A stretch of 13,921 nucleotides of DNA. It comes from DASROJ01 sp035646975. GTDB lineage: Bacteria > Acidobacteriota > Polarisedimenticolia > JACPZX01 > DASXTC01. The stretch spans positions 1 to 13,921 of the forward strand of contig DASROJ010000237.1 in NCBI GenBank assembly GCA_035646975.1, read 5' to 3'. The translations under genes were made by a program, and so were the position numbers. The notes beneath the pieces are model-generated. The model saw nothing but the letters and a program-made list of their open reading frames with translations, did not search any database and was not told where the DNA came from. Shown here piece by piece: positions 1 to 5,826 of this stretch (its first letter is position 1; the number at the start of each line of letters is the position of its first letter).

Positions 1-101
1 GTGCCCCAGATGAACTGGTCGAGCATCAGATCGCCCAGCACGACGACCTTCCTGCCCGCGGCGCTGTTCAGAAGGCGGCGGGCCGCCTCACGCTCGATCA
101 T
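1..101 (-). CDS. hldE: Heptose-7-phosphate kinase (HldE/RfaE1 kinase domain), N-terminal fragment
   Basis: Only the first 33 codons are in the window; the gene runs off the left edge. Reading begins at ATG (101-99) and gives a PfkB/ribokinase-type N-terminus: a short helix, then the strand and loop VVVLGDLMLDQFIWG, which matches the start of D-glycero-beta-D-manno-heptose-7-phosphate kinases (GD.MLD.Y.WG). That enzyme phosphorylates heptose 7-phosphate at C1 in the cytoplasm, en route to ADP-heptose, the donor used by the two heptosyltransferases encoded divergently from 373. The start overlaps the end of the upstream Trm112-like gene by 14 bp, so the two are probably co-translated. Whether the full protein is bifunctional HldE (with an adenylyltransferase domain) or a stand-alone kinase (HldA/RfaE1) cannot be told. 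The motif is seen; the function is from family knowledge. Confidence 0.8.
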   Translation of the reverse strand, partial: MIEREAARRLLNSAAGRKVVVLGDLMLDQFIWG

Positions 102-264
102 CGATGGTCGCCTGATCGACCAGCATGACGGGGATGTCGTCCTTGACCGGGTAGACGCGGTTGCACTGGGAGCACTTCAACCCGTCGCCGCCGGCGGTGA
201 GTTTGACCGGCGTCTTGCACAGGGGGCAGGCGAGAATCTCGAGCAATCTCGGATCTAGCGGCAT
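88..264 (-). CDS. Trm112-like / YcaR-type zinc-ribbon protein
   Basis: A 58-residue protein starting MPLDPRLLEILACPLC. It has two CxxC pairs (C13/C16 and C31/C34), followed by a VYPVKDDIPVML segment, the classic Trm112/YcaR (UPF0434) pattern. In the family these small zinc-ribbon proteins act as partners or activators of methyltransferases, but the bacterial members next to LPS genes (as ycaR beside kdsB in E. coli) have no firm role. I chose ATG at 264 because family members begin two to four residues before the LLEILACP motif. A GTG at 282 would add six residues (MVDFRP), and neither start has a clear Shine-Dalgarno. The 3' end overlaps the heptose kinase start by 14 bp, so it is the leading gene of a minus-strand LPS-related operon. 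Confidence 0.85.
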   Translation of the reverse strand: MPLDPRLLEILACPLCKTPVKLTAGGDGLKCSQCNRVYPVKDDIPVMLVDQATIDDRA

Positions 265-336
265 CGGCCGGAAATCTACCACGAGCGGGTCATTTTGCCA
301 ACCGCGGGTTCTTGGAGCATACTATGTCCCTTGCAG

Positions 337-361
337 TGCCCGCCCGGCGGGCATCCGGAGG
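337..361 (+). promoter_or_regulatory. Leader hairpin and ribosome-binding site of the waaC-like gene
   Basis: A perfect 7-bp inverted repeat (TGCCCGC at 337-343, GCGGGCA at 347-353, 3-nt loop) sits just before GGAGG (357-361), which is 11 nt upstream of the GTG start at 373. The strong Shine-Dalgarno is what fixes that start. The hairpin lies in the probable 5' leader and could modulate access to the ribosome site, but GC-rich DNA gives such repeats easily. No convincing -35/-10 pair is visible in 283-336; TACTAT at 320-325 is a possible weak -10. Confidence 0.4.
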
Positions 362-372
362 ACCGACACCGC

Positions 373-1521
373 GTGAGAATCCTGATGATCCGCCTGTCCG
401 CGATTGGCGATGTCGTGCGCACCCTTCCGGCGCTGACCTGTCTGCGCCGCGCCTATCCTCAGGCCCACATCGCCTGGGCGGTGGAGGAAGCTTCCCGCGA
501 CATCCTGCTCGATCAGCCCGACCTCGATGAAACCATCGTCTTTCCCCGCCGAAGGCTGGCGCGCGCGCTGCTGCACCCGGGCGAGCTCGGCGGGGCCTGG
601 GCGGCGCTCGGTCTGTTCGGGCACACTCTGAAGGATGGCCGCTTCGATCTCGTCATCGACTTCCAGGGCACGTTCAAGTCGGGCCTCATGGCGAAGCTGA
701 CCGGCGCGCCACGTCGCGTCGGGCTGGGCCGGGGCCACGCGCGGGAAATGGCCCACATCTTTTATACCGAGACGGCGGTGCTGCCGGCAGGCAGACAGAG
801 CCGCGTGGATCGATCCCTGGCCCTCGTCGCGCACCTGGGGGTCGCCACGGAAGGCGCCACGGCTCAGATTCCCGAGCGAGCCGCCGACGCCGCCTACATC
901 GAAACGTTTCTCGCGGGACTCACCGGCGCCACGCACGATGGTCTTGCGACGCACCCGGCCGTCGTTTTCCCGGGCACCAGCCGCGCCCAATCGCACAAGC
1001 GCTATCCTCCTTCTCATTTCGCGCAGGCGGCCGATCTCGTGGCGCAGCGCACCGGCTCGCCCGTCGTCGTGGCATGGGGGCCCGGCGAGGAAGAGATGGC
1101 CGGCGAGGTCATCTCGTCGATGAAGACGCCCGCGACGCTCGCTCCGCCGATGACGCTGGGCCAGCTCACCGCGCTCATCCGGCGCTCCCGCGTTTTTCTG
1201 GCCGGGGACACCGGGCCCATGCACATCGCCTGGACGATCGGCACGCCGGTGGTGGCGGTGTACGGCCCGACCGACCCCGTGGTCAATCGGCCGGGCGGCG
1301 AGCACAGCGCGATCGCCTACCAGAAGGTGTTCTGTAGCCCCTGCCGAAACCGGGGATGCATCGCGCGAACCTGTCTTGAAAACCTTCCGCCCGAAAACGT
1401 CGCCGAGGCCGCATTCGGCGTCATCCGCAGCGCCGAACATCGAAAGACTCCGCCGCTGTTCGAGACCATGGGTCAATCGATGAGCCCCTCGACGCGATCG
1501 TCGATTCGCCCCCCCGGATGA
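373..1521 (+). CDS. waaC: ADP-heptose:LPS heptosyltransferase, GT9 family, WaaC-like
   Basis: A 382-aa GT9 glycosyltransferase that transfers L-glycero-D-manno-heptose from ADP-heptose to the Kdo-lipid A core on the cytoplasmic side of the inner membrane. The N-terminus (VRILMIRLSAIGDVVRTLPAL, residues 1-21) is the GT9 acceptor-domain signature with the catalytic-type Asp in IGDV, and the following WAVEE resembles the WVVEE of WaaC. The donor domain holds D279-TGPMH-284 and then GTPVVAVYGPTDP. A Cys cluster (CSPC...C...C) near the C-terminus is also found in many GT9 proteins. GTG at 373 is preferred over upstream ATGs because GGAGG lies 11 nt upstream and the family N-terminus starts here. 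The stop overlaps the next gene's ATG as ATGA (1518-1521), indicating translational coupling. Heptosyltransferase I versus III specificity is inferred only. Confidence 0.9.
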   Translation: MRILMIRLSAIGDVVRTLPALTCLRRAYPQAHIAWAVEEASRDILLDQPDLDETIVFPRRRLARALLHPGELGGAWAALGLFGHTLKDGRFDLVIDFQGTFKSGLMAKLTGAPRRVGLGRGHAREMAHIFYTETAVLPAGRQSRVDRSLALVAHLGVATEGATAQIPERAADAAYIETFLAGLTGATHDGLATHPAVVFPGTSRAQSHKRYPPSHFAQAADLVAQRTGSPVVVAWGPGEEEMAGEVISSMKTPATLAPPMTLGQLTALIRRSRVFLAGDTGPMHIAWTIGTPVVAVYGPTDPVVNRPGGEHSAIAYQKVFCSPCRNRGCIARTCLENLPPENVAEAAFGVIRSAEHRKTPPLFETMGQSMSPSTRSSIRPPG

Positions 1522-2600
1522 CGTTCGACCCCAAATCGATTCACCGCATCATGGTCCGGGCCAACAACTGGATCGGCGACGTGGTGATGATCTCTCCCTC
1601 GCTCAAGGCGCTGCGGGAAACGTATCCTGGCGCCCGCATCGAGGTGGTTGCCAGACCGCATGTCGCCGATTGCTTCGCCGGCCATCCCTGGGTTGACGAG
1701 GTCGTGCTGCAGGATCCCCGGGGCCGGCACCAGGGCATCGGAGGTTTCCTGCGTCTCGCGTCGGACCTCAGGAAGCGCCGGTACGACCTCGCCGTGCTAT
1801 TCCAGAAATCGTTTGGCGCCGCCCTGCTGGCCTGGTGGGCCGGGGTCCCCCGCCGCGTCGGTTTCGACACCGACCGGCGCAGGTGGCTGCTGACCCATCC
1901 CGTCCACGAAGACGACAGCATGCGCTCGATTCATCACGTCGAGTACTTTCTGAGAGTCGCGCAACGGGCCGGATGCGACACCACCGACATCCCACGCCGC
2001 GTCTACTTTCCCCTGGACGACGCGAGCCGCGCCTTCGCCGACCGGTTCTTTCTCAGCGCCGGCGCTTCACGGTTCGCGTTTCTTGCCGCGTTTGCCACCG
2101 GCGCCTCCAAGCCGCCTCGCGCGTGGCACGCGGAACGCTTCGCACAGCTGGCCGGCGAGCTGGCGCGCGAGCAGGGCGCGGGAATCCTCGTGGTGGGAGG
2201 AAAGAGTGACCGGGCGGAGGCGGATCAGCTGCTCGCCGCAGCGGGCAGCTCGGGCATCGATGCGGTGGGGCTCACGACGGTGCGGCAGATGGGGGCCCTG
2301 ATCGAGAGGTGCAGGGTGTTCGTGGGCAACGACAGCGGGCCGATGCACATCGCCGCGGCGCTGGATGTGCCATCGCTCGCCCTGTTTGGTCCCGGCACTC
2401 CGTCGAAGACCTCGCCCTGGATGCCGCCCGATCGGTTCATCGCGCTGACCAACAGTTTCCACTGCTCGCCCTGCCGGCAGGATTTCTTCCGCGAGTGCGA
2501 CCCGGCTGCCTCGCTCAAGCCTTACTGCCTCGAGACGATCACCGTGGCGCAGGCTTCCACCGCGCTCAACGCTCTGTTGGCGCGGTCGAGCGTGGTCTGA
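1518..2600 (+). CDS. waaF: ADP-heptose:LPS heptosyltransferase II (GT9), WaaF-like
   Basis: A 360-aa GT9 enzyme expected to add the second inner-core heptose. IMVRANNWIGDVVMISPSLKAL near the N-terminus closely matches the WaaF hallmark N-W-I-G-D-V-V-M. The C-terminal ADP-heptose-binding domain has FVGND272-SGPMH277 and then a VPSLALFGPGTP segment. The GT9-type Cys cluster (CSPC, then single Cys residues) follows near residue 315-345. It overlaps the upstream heptosyltransferase by 4 bp (ATGA), so the pair is coupled and probably acts sequentially. Its 3' end overlaps the convergent kinase gene by 35 bp (2566-2600). Length is normal for WaaF. Family assignment is secure; the exact acceptor is inferred. 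Confidence 0.92.
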   Translation: MTFDPKSIHRIMVRANNWIGDVVMISPSLKALRETYPGARIEVVARPHVADCFAGHPWVDEVVLQDPRGRHQGIGGFLRLASDLRKRRYDLAVLFQKSFGAALLAWWAGVPRRVGFDTDRRRWLLTHPVHEDDSMRSIHHVEYFLRVAQRAGCDTTDIPRRVYFPLDDASRAFADRFFLSAGASRFAFLAAFATGASKPPRAWHAERFAQLAGELAREQGAGILVVGGKSDRAEADQLLAAAGSSGIDAVGLTTVRQMGALIERCRVFVGNDSGPMHIAAALDVPSLALFGPGTPSKTSPWMPPDRFIALTNSFHCSPCRQDFFRECDPAASLKPYCLETITVAQASTALNALLARSSVV

Positions 2601-3474
2601 CCTTGTTGGATCCGGTGGCCTTCCAGCCCAGCCGGTGAAACAGCAGCGAGGCGCGGTGCCTGGAGAATCCCTCGATGTACCGCCGCACCTGGCCTGGCTC
2701 GCGGTCGGTGTAGGCGCGCAGGAAACGGACGATGTCGCTGAAACGCCGGCGACGCTCCTCGGTGGAAGTTGCGGGCGTCCATTTCTCCGCCGAACGATAG
2801 AGTCGCACGAGGTTGTCCAGACGCGGGTCGAACCTCAGGGAGCCTCCCATCGTCGAATGCTGCAGATCGATCAACCAGGCGCTGTAATCGCCCTGCGCCG
2901 ACCTCACGACCAGGATGTTGCCGAGGTTCAGATCCCCATGCTTGAACCCGCGGTCGTGAGCCCGGTTGATCGCGTGGGCCGCCGCGTCGATCACCGCGCG
3001 CCGCTGTGACTTCGCAATCGGTGTCGCGAGCCACTCCATCAGGGAACGGGCGCCCTGCAGCTTGATCGACGCGACATACGCGCGTCGGTACCGCGTCAGG
3101 CGGCCGGGGCCCGCCGGCGCCGACATGGCGAAGGCCAGCAATGCCACGGGCACTCCCTTCTTCCACGCGGTTTCCGAGATGAAGATGTCCGCCACGCTCT
3201 GGTAGTTGTCCTTGAAGACATCCCCCATCAGCCTGCGGTAAAGCCCGCCGCGAAGCTGCCGCTTGAGGATGATCGTCTCGCCGCCTTCGCCCGGCAGCTC
3301 GAGGCGCGGCCCCCGGCCCTGCATCGGGCCGGTGGCCTGGTGTGTCGGCTCATCGGCGAGCAGCTTTTCCGGATCGCGTGCGGCAACCTCCAGCGCGTTC
3401 TTGTAGTACGCCGGGCGTGTGATGATGTAGAACCCGTGCGCCTCGGCTTCGACGAATCCGGTGGGCATCTCCAC
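2566..3474 (-). CDS. Lipopolysaccharide/Kdo-type sugar kinase (WaaP/KdkA family)
   Basis: A 302-aa protein-kinase-fold enzyme of the lipopolysaccharide kinase family (KdkA, WaaP, InaA relatives), which uses ATP to phosphorylate core Kdo or heptose at the inner membrane face. Visible elements: RRGG-like loop around KRQLRGGLYRRLMGD (residues 71-85), catalytic loop H179-GDLNLGN-186 (Asp181 as catalytic base, Asn186 as metal ligand), and IDLQ with Asp203 in the DFG position. The start is GTG at 3474, with AGGAG placed 7 nt upstream and overlapping the TAA of the preceding GT4 gene; an in-frame ATG lies two codons later. It is the last gene of the Tat/GT4 operon, 12 nt behind GT4. The 3' end overlaps waaF by 35 bp, tail to tail. 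Kdo versus heptose as acceptor is undetermined. Confidence 0.82.
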   Translation of the reverse strand: MEMPTGFVEAEAHGFYIITRPAYYKNALEVAARDPEKLLADEPTHQATGPMQGRGPRLELPGEGGETIILKRQLRGGLYRRLMGDVFKDNYQSVADIFISETAWKKGVPVALLAFAMSAPAGPGRLTRYRRAYVASIKLQGARSLMEWLATPIAKSQRRAVIDAAAHAINRAHDRGFKHGDLNLGNILVVRSAQGDYSAWLIDLQHSTMGGSLRFDPRLDNLVRLYRSAEKWTPATSTEERRRRFSDIVRFLRAYTDREPGQVRRYIEGFSRHRASLLFHRLGWKATGSNKVRPRSTAPTER

Positions 3475-3486
3475 GATGCATCTCCT

Positions 3487-4635
3487 TTATCGGACGAGTC
3501 TGAAGTATAGCTCCTCGGCCCGATCGACCATAGCCTGCACGCCGTAGCGCTGGACCTTGAGGTTGCCCGCCTTGCCGAGCTGCTGCGCCTGCGCCGGATC
3601 ATGGCGCAGCTTCATGATGTTGAGCGCCAGCGCTTCGGGGTCCGCGCCTGGCACGATCAACCCGTGCTTCCCGTTGTCGATGATCTCGCGTATCCCCATC
3701 AGATCGGTGGAAACCACCGGCACCGACATGGCCATCGCCTCGCGCAACGCCACCGGAAATCCGTCGCCCGAGGTGGCGGGATGGACGTAGACATCCATGG
3801 CGGCCAGCAGCTCCGCCACGTCATCGCGCGGGCCCGTGAAGGTCACCGCGTCACCCATGCCTGCGCGGGCGGCCTCCCGTTCGAGATGCACGCGATCGGG
3901 GCCATCGCCGACGATGACGACCCTGATGGAGTCTTCGCCGGGCGGCGTCCGCCCCGACCTGATCCTTCCGGCAGCCTCCAGCAGCACCTCGACCCCCTTG
4001 CCTCTCGTCAGGTGGAGGACCGACCCGACGACGAACGCATCCGCCGGAAGTCCCAGACCTTGGCGCGCTTCCTCTCGACGACGCCGGGCATCGTCACCGG
4101 CGGGCGCGGGCCTGAAGGCCTCCAGATCCACCGCGGTATGGACGACCGAGATGCGATCCTCGGGGATGCCGGATCGCACCAGCGCCGACCAGACCCACTC
4201 GGAGGACGCGAAGAACTGATCGACCCGGCTCACCGGTGTGCCGCGGGGCAGCACGCGGTTGCCATAGCCGATGTCGCCTCGCACGGTCAGAACGATCGGG
4301 ACGGGCGGCAGGCCCCTGCCGGCCAGGACAAATCGCCGGAGGGCATCCGGATCGTGCGCGTGCGCCACGTCCCACCTTGCCGCGCCGCCCGAGCGCAGGC
4401 GCCGCAGATCGAACAGCCGGCCAATCGCCCCACTCGAGAAGGTGGCGAACTCCTGGCCCACCCGCGCAGCCTGACGCGCCAGCGCGGAATCGGCGGCGGT
4501 GGCCAGCAGGGATCGGTGTCCTTTGGCGACGAGGCCCCGCGACAGCGCCAGGACCTGTCTGTGCCGATCGCGCCACTCGCTACCGCTGACAATGTGAAGA
4601 AGGCTCAAGGTCCGTGCGAGCCGGTTCGAGCTCAT
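3487..4635 (-). CDS. GT4 family glycosyltransferase
   Basis: A 382-aa GT-B fold, group 1 (GT4) glycosyltransferase, probably adding a sugar to LPS core or another envelope glycan in the cytoplasm. An N-terminal acceptor domain (LLHIVSGSEWRDRHRQVL) precedes the donor domain. The latter has R211-GKG-214 (phosphate binding), VVIVGDGPD around 239-247, VTFTGPRDDV around 264-273, and the nucleotide-sugar motif DGFPVALREAMA, in which the first Glu of the usual EX7E is Asp291 while Glu299 is kept. It begins at ATG 4635, overlapping the tatC stop as ATGA (4632-4635). No clear Shine-Dalgarno is present, so translation likely depends on coupling to tatC. The kinase follows 12 nt downstream. Donor and acceptor sugars cannot be read from sequence. 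Confidence 0.88.
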   Translation of the reverse strand: MSSNRLARTLSLLHIVSGSEWRDRHRQVLALSRGLVAKGHRSLLATAADSALARQAARVGQEFATFSSGAIGRLFDLRRLRSGGAARWDVAHAHDPDALRRFVLAGRGLPPVPIVLTVRGDIGYGNRVLPRGTPVSRVDQFFASSEWVWSALVRSGIPEDRISVVHTAVDLEAFRPAPAGDDARRRREEARQGLGLPADAFVVGSVLHLTRGKGVEVLLEAAGRIRSGRTPPGEDSIRVVIVGDGPDRVHLEREAARAGMGDAVTFTGPRDDVAELLAAMDVYVHPATSGDGFPVALREAMAMSVPVVSTDLMGIREIIDNGKHGLIVPGADPEALALNIMKLRHDPAQAQQLGKAGNLKVQRYGVQAMVDRAEELYFRLVR

Positions 4636-5414
4636 GACCCGGTCGGCCCCGGGGTCGGTTCGACCCTGGTCTTCATCAGACGCAGGGTGAGCCAGGAAAA
4701 GCCTATCCCGACGACATACAACAGCGTCATCGGGATGCCCACAAGCATCATGGAGAAAACGTCGGGCGGCGTGACCACCGCGGCGATGAACCAGATGACG
4801 AAGAAGGAGTAGCCGAAGTAGTGCCAGAGAAACGCGGGAGTCACCAGGCCGAGTCGCGTGAGGAACACCATGACGACCGGCAGCTCGAATACGCCTCCCG
4901 TCGCCAGGATCATCTGCATGATGAATGAGAAGACTTCCTTCACCGTGATGACCGGCTGGAACCCGCCCTCGTTGCCGAGTCCGATGAAGTACTCGCAGGC
5001 GTACGGCACCACGACGTAATAGGCGAATATCGAGCCGGCGAAGAACAGCGCGGAGCAGAGGAACACGAAAGGAACGGCCAGCCGACGCTCACGGGGGTAG
5101 AGACCCGGCGAGATGAACAGCCAGAATTCCAGCAGCGCATAGGGCAGGCCGACGAAGATCGCCGCGAAAACCGAGATCTTGGTATAGAGCATGAAGGGGT
5201 CGGAGATCCCGGTGTAGGCAAGCTTCACCCCTGCCGGGAGCGCTCGTTTCACGGGGATTACCAGGAAGTCGTAGATGTAGCCGGACACCGGCCATGCGAG
5301 AAAAAAAGCGGCCACGAGCACGACGACGATGCGCAGGAGCCGCGCGCGCAACTCCTCCAGATGCTGGAGGAAGGACATCCTGTTGGGGTCCTCAACCCTT
5401 CGGGGCCACATCAT
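4632..5414 (-). CDS. tatC: Sec-independent protein translocase subunit TatC
   Basis: A 260-aa six-helix inner-membrane protein that binds twin-arginine signal peptides and, with TatA/B, exports folded proteins. Diagnostic segments are MSFLQHLEELRARL (residues 13-26, the cytoplasmic N-terminal signature), ISPGLYPRERR (101-111, conserved Pro and Glu of the first cytoplasmic loop), FELPV with Glu177, and VVTPPDVFSMMLVGIPM (213-229). Helices fall near residues 28-45, 80-100, 112-137, 162-186, 198-213 and 222-241. The 5414 ATG overlaps the end of the TatA/B gene by 23 bp and lacks a clear ribosome site. ATG at 5378 (starting MSFLQ) would leave 13 nt and has GAGGA about 10 nt upstream, so it is a real alternative. 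Downstream it is coupled to GT4 by ATGA. Confidence 0.96.
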   Translation of the reverse strand: MMWPRRVEDPNRMSFLQHLEELRARLLRIVVVLVAAFFLAWPVSGYIYDFLVIPVKRALPAGVKLAYTGISDPFMLYTKISVFAAIFVGLPYALLEFWLFISPGLYPRERRLAVPFVFLCSALFFAGSIFAYYVVVPYACEYFIGLGNEGGFQPVITVKEVFSFIMQMILATGGVFELPVVMVFLTRLGLVTPAFLWHYFGYSFFVIWFIAAVVTPPDVFSMMLVGIPMTLLYVVGIGFSWLTLRLMKTRVEPTPGPTGS

Positions 5415-5736
5415 CGGTTCGCGGCTCGGTCCCCAGGTCGATTGGTTTGATTTCCCTCAGATCCCGAATCTCCTGCGGGATAGCGTGATGCGCCGCCTCC
5501 GTGGCGGTTCGGACCCCATCCTCCACCTGCCTGCCGACGTCCCGGGTCGTGTCCTTGAGCTCCTCGAGGTTGATCTCCTTCTCGATGGAGCTTCTCAGCT
5601 CCATGGCGGCGCGCCGGAACTCGACCATCGCCTTGCCGAGGGTCCTGCCGATTTCGGGCAGCCTGCGGGGCCCGAAAACGAGCAATCCGATCCCCATCAG
5701 GACCAGCATTTCGAAGCCGCCAATCGAGCCAAACAT
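5392..5736 (-). CDS. tatB: Twin-arginine translocase TatA/B-type subunit
   Basis: A 114-aa protein with one N-terminal membrane helix (about residues 6-20), then the hinge FGPRRLPEIGR (21-31) and a long charged amphipathic helix, the TatA/TatB architecture. It acts with TatC in the inner membrane. Glu9 in the membrane helix and the extended C-terminal region with INLEELKD resemble TatB (Glu8 in E. coli), whereas the FGP-LPEIG hinge is shared with TatA. I favour a TatB-like or dual-role subunit; no second TatA/B gene lies in the window. GAAGGGA ends about 4 nt before the ATG at 5736. It leads the minus-strand operon TatA/B, tatC, GT4, kinase. Confidence 0.9.
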   Translation of the reverse strand: MFGSIGGFEMLVLMGIGLLVFGPRRLPEIGRTLGKAMVEFRRAAMELRSSIEKEINLEELKDTTRDVGRQVEDGVRTATEAAHHAIPQEIRDLREIKPIDLGTEPRTDDVAPKG

Positions 5737-5766
5737 ACTGTCCCTTCAGTAAATCCGGGTCATTCC

Positions 5767-5795
5767 TCGACAGTCCCTGATCCCAGTAGTATATT
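5767..5795 (+). promoter_or_regulatory. Sigma70-like promoter for the S41 protease gene, with overlapping opposite -10
   Basis: TCGACA (5767-5772) and TATATT (5790-5795) each match five of six bases of the sigma70 -35 and -10 consensus and are separated by exactly 17 nt. Transcription would begin near 5802, about 25 nt before the GTG start of the protease. On the opposite strand the same bases read TATACT (5793-5788), a possible -10 for the Tat operon, although no good -35 precedes it. Prediction from sequence only. Confidence 0.55.
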
Positions 5796-5826
5796 TCGTC
5801 CTGATTCCCGGCATTCGGAGGCTGAA

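Noticed and set aside
322..1476. 384-aa open frame antisense to the first heptosyltransferase
   Set aside because: No recognisable domain. The Arg/Gly/His-rich composition is typical of a shadow frame in GC-rich DNA, and the opposite strand encodes a clear GT9 enzyme.
3601..4812. 403-aa plus-strand open frame across GT4 and the end of tatC
   Set aside because: Antisense to two well-supported genes, with low-complexity His/Arg/Gly-rich translation and no family match.
5329..5826. Upstream extension of the S41 protease frame to ATG 5329
   Set aside because: It would run antisense through the TatA/B and tatC starts and bury the signal peptide. GTG 5827 has a proper ribosome site and the expected N-terminus.
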